Assembly (NCBI GenBank): GCA_002104895.1
Contig: MCFG01000363.1
Span: 15,001 to 69,707, forward strand
From: Anaeromyces robustus
Taxonomy: Eukaryota > Neocallimastigomycota > Neocallimastigomycetes > Neocallimastigales > Neocallimastigaceae
DNA: 54,707 nucleotides
Direction: 5' to 3'
Made by a program: the position numbers and the translations under genes. The notes below the pieces were generated by a model. The model was not told the origin of the DNA and did no database searches. It was given only the letters and a program-made list of their open reading frames with translations. Of the stretch, positions 11,690-22,271 are shown piece by piece. The first letter of the stretch is position 1; every line of letters starts with the position of its first letter.

Positions 11690-12230
11690 GTAGTGTTCTT
11701 TAGATCGATCATTAAAAATATTTCTTCGATTAATAATTATATATATATAAATATATAAAAATATGGGTTTAACATTTATTTAACTAATAATTAAATAAAT
11801 AAAAATATTATTTAAATCTAAATGATTTAATTGTGGTGTTCATAATTTTAGTATTTTTTTTTTTTAATTTGTACAAATTATTTTTAAAATTTTTATTTTA
11901 ACAGATTAAGCGTCTCAAGACTCTAAAACATATAAATTTAAATAACAAAAAAAATTAAAAAAAAAAAAAATGAAGAATCAAGAAGAGAATCCATCAGACA
12001 TAAAAATGTCTACGAAAAAAAAAATCAAAATATTCTAAAAAATTTTGATCTTTCAATATATGGTTTTTTTTTTAGGAAAAGTCATACTTATGAATTAAAT
12101 AGGGACAACTTTACTATTTAGCAACTATTTGTCAAAGGTTTTCGAAGATATTATATAATTTAGAAAATTGGGGTGGAATAGAATCATACCCCCCTAAAAA
12201 AAAAAAAAAAAAAAGGACAAACATGAATAT
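11690..12230 (+). mobile_element. Second Ty1/copia relic: LTR end, primer site, gag start
   Basis: A putative LTR end (...TTTTAACA, to 11903) is followed directly by GATTAAGCGTCTCAA (from 11904), a near copy of the primer-binding site at 1005-1017. About 50 bp later a short gag-like stretch begins, and the remnant fades by about 12230. The LTR sequence differs from that of the 727-5669 element, so this is a different copia family that shares the priming site. It is badly broken and old. The LTR start is not resolved. Confidence 0.6.
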
Positions 12231-12945
12231 AGATGGAAATGAATTTTTAAAAACACTTTTTCGAATACAATACAATACAATACAATACAATACAATATAA
12301 TACAATTACTATACTATACTATACTATAAAAGGAGTAATAACCAAAGATTTAGCTACGAATAAATGATATGATATGCAAATAAGTATTAATTAAAAGTAC
12401 TCTTGGAATAAGTTGCATTTCTTAATGTTGCATTTTGCAATATAATATGGGGCGCATAGTAAAAATTTACTAAAATAAATTAAATAATGAAAAAAAATTT
12501 AACACAAATTATGAAAGCCACGTTATGAAATAAAATAATATATAATTAAAAAAAATAAAATAAATAAAATATATATATATATATAAATGAATAGAAAGAA
12601 TTTTTTTTTTTATTAATTACTAAAAAAAAATTAAAAAAAAAATTAAAAATTCATTATAAAATTAAATATGTTTATTAAATATTTTTGATATGAATAATAA
12701 ATAAATATAATAAATAATAAATAATATAACAGTATTTTATATGTATATTTTTATTAAAAAGACGATAACAAATAATAAATAAAAAAATAATATAAACTTT
12801 AGTATAAAGAAAAGAAACAAATAAATAAATATTTTTTTATTAATTACTTATTTATTTACAAAAAAATATAAAAATAAAAATTCATTAAAAAATTAAATAT
12901 TTTTATAAAAATTTTTTTGATTTTGCAAAAAAATTTTAATATAAA
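12231..12945. other. Intergenic DNA with pentanucleotide runs
   Basis: Contains (ACAAT)n then (ACTAT)n at about 12265-12328, and beyond that A-rich and T-rich DNA with TAAATAA-type runs. No gene is supported. Confidence 0.6.
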
Positions 12946-13375
12946 ATGGACGATAAACTAAAAAAAATTGAGATAAGTGAAACAAATAGGAGAAAAGAAC
13001 AAATTATAATAAATAAAAAATATAAATATAATTTTTCAACTCTTAAAAAAGATAATACAAAAGTATATTTGATGTACTGAATTATAGAACGTCAAATAAA
13101 TGTAAATCTTTCATTATTTTAAATAATAATAAAGAAGTTTTAAAATATGAAAATTCACATAAACATCTTTAGAAAGAATTTAGTACATCTATTTCAATTA
13201 CAAAACATAAAATTAAAAAAATGGAATAAGAAAGAGTTTAATTCCTTTAGATATAAGGCCTAAACGAATATTTGATGAAGTTTCTCAAGAATTGGGACTT
13301 ATATGTCCCGAATATAGTACAATTAAATCTCAAATAATAAGAAATATAAATAAACAATTACTCCAAAAATAAAAA
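12946..13375 (+). pseudogene. FLYWCH-type zinc-finger gene relic
   Basis: An ATG at 12946 opens 44 codons (KIEISETNRRKEQIIINKKY, then KYNFSTLKKDNTKVY). After that the coding signal moves to another frame with CKSFIILNNNKE and YENSHKHL. The spacing of a Cys, a second Cys and a closing H-x-H after an aromatic-rich strand fits the FLYWCH zinc finger, which in gut fungi and other eukaryotes often comes with MULE-type DNA transposases. A downstream helical stretch (DEVSQELGLICPEYSTIKSQ) looks like the linker that follows this finger. I count at least one frameshift near 13076 and stops after it (for example TAG after HKHL near 13168), and the transposase part is missing. It is cut off where a gypsy fragment begins at about 13376. 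Confidence 0.6.
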
Positions 13376-14260
13376 ATTTTGATGATATTCTATTTTCGGA
13401 AATTAAGTATCCTAAATATTCAAATTCAGAAGGAAAGAAAATACATTTCTCTAGTTTACAATAAAAATTGTTTATTTCAAATTGTTGAAGAGTAAAAGCA
13501 CATAATTTTAAGCATTCTTCCTTAGTATTCGCATATATGTGTATATCATCTAAATATACATCGATTCCTTCATTAATGAATTTTTCTAATAATAGATTTA
13601 AAATTGATTGAAATATTGATGGGGCTGTAGAAAACCCAAAAGGTAAAACATTCCATTGATATTTTTGGTTTCTGAATCTAAAATTTGTTAGGAAACGATA
13701 TCTTGGTTCTAAATATATTTGGTTATAAGCGTTTTTTAAATCTAGAAGTATATGAAATTTATAAGAAGCTGCTCGATGTACTAATTCTTGCAAGTTGGAA
13801 ATAGGATATTGATTAAGTAATAAACAATTATTTGTTAATACATAATTAAAGACTGTTCAAAATGTTCCATCTTTTTTAGGAACATTGAATACATTACAAC
13901 CAAAGCTTGCTCTTATTTTACTAATCTTTTTTGCTTCCAATAATTCGTTAAACTCTTCTTCTAAAGCGTCCTCTTGATTTTTGTTAAGTTTTATGTGAGG
14001 CATTTTTAGTATAAGGTTGGTTTTAGTTTTTCTCTCCTGTTTTCTAAAATATTTAAAAAATAAGAATATCTTATAGGAAATATCTTTGCGGGATTTAATT
14101 CAGTAAGGGCTGCATCTCCTAAAATAATTTTACCAAAAAAGAATGATTTCTTTCTCTTCCCTTTCCTTTCGGATTCAACTATAATAAATTTTTGATTAAA
14201 TATGTAATATTGATTTTTCTTAAATTCGATTGCAACATTTAAATAACAGTACTCATTTAT
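13376..14260 (-). mobile_element. Ty3/gypsy protease-RT fragment, family C
   Basis: The minus strand carries a gypsy reverse transcriptase: LLDLKNAYNQIYLEP, VLPFGFSTAPSIFQ and the catalytic box YLDDI, then FEYLGYLIS. It is preceded at higher coordinates by decayed upstream pol sequence. The divergence from the families at 14785-18889 and 19205-24884 marks it as a third group. It is broken, with several breaks, lacks RNase H and integrase, and abuts the FLYWCH relic directly. Confidence 0.85.
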
Positions 14261-14380
14261 ATATTGTTATTAATTTTCTTAAATTAATAACAATATATAA
14301 AGAATATAAACTAAAATAAAATATAATCAAATAGTAAAATACAGATAAAATAAAAATAAAATAAAATTAAAATTGATAAT

Positions 14381-14455
14381 TGGAACTAATGGGTTTTGAA
14401 CTCGAGAAGTATAGACTGTAGTCTTAGTTACTAACTACTAAGACAAGTTACTTGG
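14381..14455 (-). pseudogene. tRNA-like fossil (retro-tRNA or primer-site remnant)
   Basis: An island much richer in GC than its surroundings. Read on the minus strand it ends TTCAAAACCCATTAGTTCCA, with the T-loop-like TTCAAAA, a following CCCAT that could once have paired as a T-stem, and a terminal CCA. Upstream lies a perfect 8-bp stem (GTCTTAGT / ACTAAGAC), and further upstream a CAAG/CTTG hairpin. The arms do not fold into a clean modern cloverleaf and no anticodon can be assigned with confidence. A genomic CCA suggests a tRNA copied by reverse transcription. Alternatively, the plus-strand TGG could be the primer-binding site of a lost LTR element. The GC-richer patch runs on to about 14525. 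Confidence 0.35.
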
Positions 14456-14648
14456 TTTAGTGATTCGTTACATGGTCCTCCTCTAGGATTCGGATACCAG
14501 ACGAATCTATAATACTACTCTCGCTTAATTTGACTGAAATATTATCATAAAAATCTTTGAAAAATTTACATGAAATAAAATTTTTTTTTTATTTATTATT
14601 ATCTATCTAGTGAAATTAACTACTTAAATATAAAATGAAAAAGTTATT

Positions 14649-14651
<3 letters not shown>

Positions 14652-14692
<41 letters not shown>
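14652..14692 (+). repeat. Poly(T) run of about 40
   Basis: An uninterrupted T tract just beyond the 3' end of the gypsy coding region that lies on the minus strand. It could be a reverse-transcribed poly(A) or plain slippage. Confidence 0.85.
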
Positions 14693-14694
<2 letters not shown>

Positions 14695-14784
14695 TAGGTT
14701 TTATTAAAGTTGTTATAATTAATATTGATGATTCATTGGATAGAAAACTATTCATAGTAAAATTTAAGATAAGGTAAATTGAAA

Positions 14785-17700
14785 TTATTGTTTATTTCTT
14801 GAGTTGAATTCTTTAAGCAATTTAGGGCAATTTAAATTTGATTCAGGTTCCCAAGAAGCCTCAGATATAGGGTAGCCTTTCCATTTAATTAAATATTGAG
14901 TTTTCCCATAATACTTTCTCTTGTCGAGTATTTCTTCTACTTCATATTCTTGCTCGTCGTTAATTATTATGGGAGGTGGAGCAGGAGGGTTTCTATTAAA
15001 TCTATCTTCATAATACGGCTCTAAACTAGAAACGTGGACTACTGGGTGTATCTTGATTGTTTTTGGTAATTCTAATTTATAAGAAACTTCAGAAATTTTT
15101 TCTAAAATTTTGTAGGGACCTAATTTTCTGGGTTTAAATTTTTTATTGCCTTTGTGGATTATTAGTGAGCTGTCCAACCATACTTTATCACCAGTCTTAA
15201 AATCTGGAGGTTTTGTTCTATGTTTATCCGCTTTAATTTTCTGTATTTCTATTGCTTTTCTTAAATTTTCTTTTAATTTTTGATTAAATCATCAAAGTTT
15301 TTGGTAATTTCTTCTGTTCTAGGAACATTGGATTGGTCTGGAATTACTGGCGAGTGTCTGGGATGATATCCATAATTTAAGAAGAAAGGTGTGTTTCCAG
15401 TTGATTCTTGAACTGAGTTATTATAACTGAATTCTGCAAAGCAAAGAAATTTTTTCCAGTTAGTACCCTTATAATTAGAGAAGCATCTTAAGTATTGTTC
15501 TATAACGGAGTTCACTCTCTCCGTTTGACCAATTGATTGATGGTGATAAGGTGAAGAAAGCTTTAGGTCGACATTCAGGGATTTGCAAAGAGATTTCCAG
15601 AATTTAGAAGTGAATTGGGAACCTCTATCAGAAATAATTTCTGAAGGGAGACCGTGAAGTTTAAAAATGTGATCTAGAAAAGCAGAAGCTGTGTCCGAGG
15701 CAGAAGGAACATTGTGAAAAGGAATAAGATGAATCATTTTAGTAAGTCGATCAATAACTACAAAAATACAATTAAAGCCATCTGAATAAGGGAGATCAGT
15801 AATGAAATCCATAGCAATAGAAGACCAAGGGTTATTACCAATATTTAAAGGATGAAGGAAACCATAAGGTTTATGACAAGAAGACTTGGCACGACTACAA
15901 ATTTCGCAAGAACGAACATAGTCTTTGACATCAGAAGAGAGAGAAGGCCACCAAAAATCACTGGCGATGAGAGCAAAAGTTTTGCGAATACCAAAATGGC
16001 CGGCAGAAGGCGAATCGTGACATATTTTAATAACAGTAGGACGAGAATTAGGAGGAGTGTAGATTTTGTTGTTAAATAAAAGAAAACTATTACTAATAGA
16101 AAATTTCTCAATATGTTGATAAGGGATAGGAGGTTTCTTGGATTCAATATAATTATAAATTTCGGAGTAAAAATTATCATTTTTATAACCAGAGAGGATA
16201 TCATCATAAAGAGAAGAATCAGAGCTAATGAGAGCACAGAAATTTTCTGGTTGCAAAACGGATAATTGTGAATTGCCTATATTGTTAGAAGATTTAGCGT
16301 AATCAGAACGTCTAGAGAGAGCATCAGATCTTCCATTTGCAGAGCCTGAACGATATAGAATTTTGAAATTGAATTCAGAAAGAAATAGAGACCAACGAAC
16401 TAATCTCTGAGTCATTTTTTCAGGTTTCTTTTGGTATAAAAGATTACGGTGGTCAGAATAGATTACAAAAGATTCAGAAGCACCTTTGAGAAAGTGTCGC
16501 CAATTTTCAAGAGCAGCGATAATTGCTAAAAGTTCCTTGTCGTATATAGGGTAATTACGTTCAGAAGAAGAAAGGGATCTAGAGTAAAATGCTACCGGAT
16601 GAATACGATTATCAGAAGGATATTTTTGGGATAATATTGCAACAATAGCAAAATTACTGGAATCAGTTTCTACAATAAAAGGTAATTCCCTATTTGGATG
16701 AACAAGGACAGTGGAAGAAGAAAATTTAGATTTTAATAAGTCAAAGGTTTGTTGAACATCAGAAGACCAGATAAAATTAACGTTTTTACGAAGAAGATGG
16801 TGTAATGGCTGACATAATTTGGCAAACCCTGGGAGAAATCTTCTGTAATAGTTAACTAAACCTAGAAAGGATTGTAGTTCTTTAATGTTAGAAGGAATAG
16901 GCCAATTTAAAATTGAAGAGACTTTGTTTGGATCCATAAAGAGGCCTTTAGAAGAGATACGATGACAAAAGAAATCAATAGATGAGACAAAGAATTGACA
17001 TTTTTCTAATTTAACATATAAACTAGCTTTTCTTAAACGAAGTAGTACTTCTTTAACATGTAATATGTGTAGCTTTTTATTAGGGGAGAAGATAATGATA
17101 TCATCGATATAAGCATAGGCAAAAGCACCAAGAATATCTTCGAGTACGTCGTTAATAAAATGCTGGAAAACGGCAGGAGCATTCTTCAAGCCGAAAGGCA
17201 TAACTAAATATTCATAGTGGTCATACTTACACGTGAAGGCGGTTTTAAATTCATCACCTTCTTTTTGTAAAGAGTTTGTTTAAATAGATTACAACAACAA
17301 ATAAAAATACACTAACACAAGAATTAAAAAAAAACACGTTAATAAAATTTTGTTTTATTAAAATATAAGTTTTATTAATTATTTTAAGAATTAAAAAATA
17401 TAAGTTAATAACAATTACATTTTTTCTAAATTACATAAAATTTTCTTGACTATTTATATTTTTTATTAATTATAATATAATATATTTTTCCTATTTATTT
17501 ATAATATATTTCTATATAAAACTATCCTAATAAATTTTATTTATTAATAAAATATAAACTATAACTAAATTTAGTAAACTAAAATTACTAATTTAAACTA
17601 ATTACTATTTTATTTGAATTTATTCTATTTATTATTTATTTATTATTTTAATATTAATACTATATTTATTATATATTTTGAATTTAAAAACAATGGAAAA

Positions 17701-18889
17701 TTTCATAAATTAAAAGTGAAAAAATTAATAATTTATTTTGTTTTGAACTTTATTTAATTGATTTAAATTATTGTTTCACAATAATTTTACAGAAATATTT
17801 TTTGTAATTCAGTTACTTGTAAAGTGGCTGAATTTACAATTAAAAGATATTATAATGTGGCGCATAATATCTTTACACTTTTATTCGTACTAGATTATAC
17901 GCTGATCGTAAATCTAGTTTTGAGAATATCTTTCCTTTTCCTAAGTGCTCAAGCATGTCTTGAATCAAAGGAAGTGGATAGGAGTCTCGAATAGTGATCT
18001 TATTTAATTCCCTGTAGTCTTGACATAAGCGAAGATCACCATCCTTCTTTGGAACGAACAAGACTGGAGCACTAGCAGGTGATTTGGATTTCCGGATAAA
18101 ACCCTTCTTTAGGTTTTCTTCTATGTATTTCTTAAGTACTTGAGATTTCAGTTCTGTTAATGGATATATAGGACCATAGAATAATTTAGCATTTTCGATA
18201 AGATTAATTTGACAATCATATGGTCGATGAGGTGGAAGTTTTTCGGCAGAATCTTCACTAAATACATCGATAAATTCCATGAGTTCCTTTGGTAAGATTT
18301 CTTGAGATACCATGAATGCGAGCTGTATGAGGGTTTCTTTTGTAGTTAATATTTCTTTTTCAGGATTTTTATACGAAGGTTCGCTTTCCATTTTTAGTTT
18401 GAGAAGAAGAATTACATGAGGACTCTTTGTCTGATTCAACAAAGATGGGTAGAGTAGTGATTTAATTATTTCGTGTGGATTTATTTTCAATGCGTGGGAA
18501 AGCAGAATTTTCTTCTGGGAATTCTGGGACATTAGTTGGTAATGTCACACAGTAAGTAAGACAATGATCTGACACAAAAGAAATTTTATTATTTGCAAAG
18601 TCTATATCTGGATTATGTTCTCGGAGCCAGTCTAAGCCAGTCTAACCTAATAGACCGGTAGGTCAGTTATATAAAATTGTGTTCTACAAAGATGGTCTTT
18701 ATATCGAAGATTAAGAGGTGGAGTTATTCCAAATAAAGCTTGTTTCCCTCCAATTCCGAGTATTTTTGGTAAATTTTCATTAAATTGGTAGGGTAGATTA
18801 TGGTCATTGCAATAATCTACTTCGCTATGAAACATCCATTTTCGCTCGTTAATTTCAACTTGATTCATCGGCATATTTATTAAATTCAT
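14785..18889 (-). mobile_element. Ty3/gypsy retrotransposon with chromodomain, family A
   Basis: On the minus strand, in coding order from high to low coordinates: an aspartic-protease region (about 18889-18540), reverse transcriptase (about 18300-16900, with VPKKDGDLRLCQDYRELNK, LDLRSAYNLVRI, PFGLKNAPAVFQ and the box YIDD), RNase H (VETDSSNFAI, YPIYDKELLAI), integrase with its H2C2 finger (HFGIRKTF ... CEICSRAK) and core (MDFITDLPYSDG, SDRGSQFTS, HHQSIGQTERVN), and a C-terminal chromodomain ([29 protein letters not shown]). Chromodomain-bearing gypsy elements (chromoviruses) direct insertion through histone marks. A solo LTR (17266-17877) is nested inside the reverse transcriptase. It is broken in several places, and no own LTR pair was identified. 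Confidence 0.93.
17266..17877 (-). repeat. Solo LTR nested in gypsy family A
   Basis: 612 bp bounded by TGTAAAGA ... TCTTTACA inverted ends and by the 5-bp target duplication CTTTT (17261-17265 and 17878-17882). It splits the reverse-transcriptase region of the host element. Read on the minus strand it starts TGTAAAGATATTATGCGCC and matches the LTR-like stretches that begin at 7798 and 20503. Solo LTRs arise by recombination between the two LTRs of a full insertion. Confidence 0.9.
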
Positions 18890-18894
18890 TTATA

Positions 18895-19161
18895 TACAAT
18901 AATAATATTCATTCTTTTAATTATCAAAATGATAATAATTTTCAAAATAATACAAATAATAATGTGGATAATACAATTAACACAATGGTCACTGCCATCA
19001 ATGAAAATAATTCTTCTAATGGTGTTACAAATATGAATAATAGTATTAGTAATAATTTTGGTAATAGTACATTTAATAATAATATTAATAATAATTATAT
19101 TTGTTACCGTTGCACCTTAAGAGGACCTAAATCTTCCAATTGTCCTTATACATTCAAATAA
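18895..19161 (+). mobile_element. Gypsy gag zinc-knuckle fragment, plus strand
   Basis: An Asn-rich plus-strand frame ends in CYRCTLRGPKSSNCPY, a gag-type zinc knuckle (C-x2-C ... C) of the sort found just before protease in gypsy elements. It lies between minus-strand pol pieces but reads on the opposite strand, so it is a separate fragment or an inverted piece. It is broken. Confidence 0.6.
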
Positions 19162-19204
19162 TTAGCTGAAATGGAAGAAAAAGGTTTATTCATTTTTTCT
19201 TGAA

Positions 19205-19937
19205 AGTCTTTTGCTGAAAGGTTTTTAGTTTTTGGTATTTGTCATCTTCGTTAGCAAAATTATCATCAAAGGAATTTGAAGATTCTGATTCTGAAGAGTC
19301 GTTATTAGAATTTAGGAACTAAAGCAATAGAAGATGACCATTCAGAACTGGAAGGTTCAATTAATCTTTGTTCGACAAGTTTTGCAATTATTTCTTGCAA
19401 AATATCAGACTTTAACTTAGTAAGTCTGTAAAATTTTTGCTTAATTGGTTTAGCACCTTCTTTAAGTATTATTTTGTGCGGAGATAAATCTGAAGGTGTT
19501 AATTCTTCAATGGAAGTAGCAATAATATCAAAATACTCTTGAAGTAAATTAACAATTTTATCACCAAAGAGAGGATTTAATGTTTCATAAAATTGTTTAT
19601 TTTGAATATATTTTTTAGGAGGTAATCCTTCAATTTTTTTTAAGTTTTTTTTAGATTTATGGCGATCTAATGCCTTAATAATACATAATAATTTTTCTTC
19701 ATTATTATATTCATTATTAATGGGAGCTATTACGTCTACTAAACCTTTATTATTGAATTTACATAGACTATATAAAATTGGATGAATAAATAAATGATTA
19801 TCAATCTGAGTTAAGTTAATCAAAAAATCGTAAAATGGATCTTCATTTTCAACTACTCTACAAATAACTGTTAATTTAAGATTGTTAATATTAATTGGTA
19901 ACTCTATTACTATATCTTCAGAATAAATTTCATTCAT
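19205..19937 (-). mobile_element. Ty3/gypsy protease-to-RT fragment, family B
   Basis: The minus strand encodes the region from the end of protease into the start of reverse transcriptase: LTQIDNHLFIHPILYSLC, FDIIATSIEELTPSDL, then HKIILKEGAKPIKQKFYRLT and IEPSSSEWSSSIALVPK. An acidic Ser/Glu/Asp-rich piece follows at lower coordinates in another context, so the segment is rearranged. It may belong to the same family as 23025-24884, from which it is now separated. It is broken. Confidence 0.8.
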
Positions 19938-20448
19938 AGTTATTAATTTAAATACTTATTCTTAAGAATAAGTAAAGAGCTTATTGCAACACTACGTATA
20001 TGAAACCTATTGTTTCCTAAACGTATTTTTATATAAAATGTTTTAATATTCTATTTAAGATATTTATTTTTTATGTAATCTTTATTTATTAAAATTATTT
20101 GCTTTAATTTATTAAACTAAAATATAAAGATTTTATTAAACTAAATACGGGAGATTTTTTAAAAACGAAAAAAGTTAGTTTTCACATTTAAGAGAGAATT
20201 ACATGTTTATATACTTTTCATATTAATATCAAAACTATCTAAATTATATATTATACTAATTTTATTTGATAAATGTTAACTAATTTAAAATAAAATATTA
20301 GACTTTATTTAATTAACTAATAATTAACTTTAAATAAATAACCAATAATAATTTTCTGTTAAAATTAATTTAACTTATATGGTTGAAAGCGTTCTAAATA
20401 TCTTAATCTTCTATTGTCTACTATTTTTTGACTTTGACCGTTTAGAAT
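19938..20448. other. Transposon-flanking DNA, no gene
   Basis: No coding content. Two GC-richer patches, near 19975-20025 and 20385-20450, may be decayed LTR sequence. I cannot assign them. Confidence 0.4.
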
Positions 20449-20502
20449 TCTACTGGATAGCTGATTATCAGTTATAAAACTGATAATCAGCTATCCAGTA
20501 GA
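20449..20502. repeat. Perfect 25-bp inverted repeat, 4-bp spacer
   Basis: TCTACTGGATAGCTGATTAT plus CAGTT at 20449-20473 is mirrored exactly at 20478-20502 around the spacer ATAA. It directly precedes the TG start of an LTR-like stretch at 20503. It could form a hairpin or cruciform. Its origin is unknown. Confidence 0.95.
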
Positions 20503-20900
20503 TGTGAAGATATTTAACGCCACAGCGTAAAATTCTTAAATGTAATTTAAGCAACTATACGTAGTGATTAAAATTATATAAAATAATTCTGTAAAATTAT
20601 TGTGAAACAATAATTTAAATCAATTAAATAAAGTTCGAAACAAAATAATTATTAAATTTTAATTTTTAATTTATAAAATTTTTCATTGTTTTTAAATTTA
20701 AAATATATAATAAATATATTATTAATATTAGAATAATAAATAAATAATAAATGAACTCAATTGAAATTATTTAGTCTTAGTTAACTTAAAATTTCTATTT
20801 TTAGAAATAATAAATAAATTTACTAAGTAATAAAGTTTAGTTAGATAATCCGTAAATAAATAGAAATTAAATATAAATAAATTAGTATAATATATAATAA
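20503..20900 (+). repeat. Ty3/gypsy LTR relic
   Basis: Starts TGTGAAGATATTTAACGCC and shares many landmarks with 7798-8104 and with the reverse of 17266-17877, including TATTGTGAAACAATAATTTA. The downstream AATGAACTCAATTGAA also occurs in reverse at 11353-11580. The 3' boundary is not resolved. Confidence 0.6.
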
Positions 20901-21889
20901 ATATAATTACGAAAAAATATAAAAATACTTCAAAATTTAAGAAATTTGTTAAATGTGGGTAGTTTTGGTTTAATAATGGTCAGGTCAAGATGTTTAATTA
21001 ATAACAAAATAACTAATTAAACAAATATATAATTGATAGGCAAATTTTTATAACACAACAAAATAATTAATTAAAAGAACACTTTTTAAAATAATTAAGT
21101 TTTATAATAATATTTTTTATTAATAATTAATTAAGAAAAGTTTAAATAATAATTAGATTATTAAGTCATTAATTCTAAGTTATTTAATAATCTTACAAAG
21201 ATTAAAAGGAATTGTAATTTCAATCCTTATTTATACTTTTTCTAAATCTAATAATTATTAATACATTTAATTATTATAATCTATTGATAATATATTTATA
21301 CATGTATAATTTTAAATAAAATATATGAATAAAATAATATTGATAAAAATCTAACTATATAAAACTAATATAAAACTATATAAACTATTAATAAATTTAA
21401 TGATAAGAATTTATAATCTAAGATTTAGATTTATAACTATTCTAATTATTTAACTAGTTAACTATTTAATTATTTAATTGTTTAGTATACTATTTAATTA
21501 TTTATCTATATATTAATTATTTTTATCTTTGGATTTTTATGATCTTTTCTGTATAATTAATTATTATAGATAAAATGGGATATTTTTAATTATTTAAGAT
21601 CTTAAGTAAATTTTAAATCTTTTTGAGATTTTTAGAATTCTAAGAATTTCTGTAAATTAATATAATAATCAACAATTCTAATTTTTATAAAAATAATTAA
21701 CAATTATTATAATATATTATATAAATTATTATTATTATTCTAATTAATATAAATTATTTGAAGGCGTTTTCTGTATATCTGAATGAATTATTATTATTAT
21801 AAATTATAATATAATTATTGAAATAAAAAGATTTTATCTATATAAATTTTATAATTATTTATTTATGGATCCTTGTAAATATTTAATTA
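20901..21889. other. AT-rich DNA, probably LTR debris
   Basis: No gene. It may be part of a long LTR belonging to the elements on either side, but I could not define the boundaries. Confidence 0.35.
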
Positions 21890-22271
21890 TATTTTTATAT
21901 TGTGTAAACCTTTAAAGTCCAATATTTCGCCAACCAGTGGTCCAAATGGGCTGAAATTCAGATATGTTGTAGCTCTTGAGCAGAGCTTCTCAATGAGCAT
22001 AAAATCAAAGCGAAGCGGAGGAAATCTTCAATATTTGCCAAGTTATCGTTATTTTTCTTCTGATTATTTTTATTAATATCTTAAGGGTTAAATTAAGTTG
22101 ATTAATATTTATTTAATTTGTCCAAACCCTTTACAATATCAATTTAAATACTTTTTAATATTTGTTTATTTTATTGAAAATCGAATTTTAAGTGATTTAG
22201 TCAATAACGAAATTTAAATGTAATTGATCTATTAGTGAATTTCAATTTTAAATCCACTAATATTCGCGACA
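21890..22271 (-). repeat. Putative 3' LTR of gypsy family B (partial)
   Basis: On the minus strand a purine tract CTTTGGGGGAGCGA (22285-22272) is followed at 22271 by TGTCGCGAATATTAGTGG. This is the usual polypurine-tract and TG start of a gypsy 3' LTR, in the right orientation for the integrase at 23025-24884. The LTR runs towards lower coordinates and its far end is not resolved. A GC-richer island at about 21913-22025 appears to lie inside it. Confidence 0.55.

Noticed and set aside
14381-14455. Functional tRNA gene
   Set aside because: The T-stem and acceptor no longer pair, no clear anticodon loop is present, and CCA is encoded, so it is at best a fossil.
15845-16237. Frames overlapping the gypsy integrase on both strands
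   Set aside because: They are shadows of the integrase reading frame on the minus strand.
20449-20502. Helitron 3' hairpin
   Set aside because: No CTRR end follows the hairpin and no Rep/helicase remnant is seen nearby. An LTR start follows instead.
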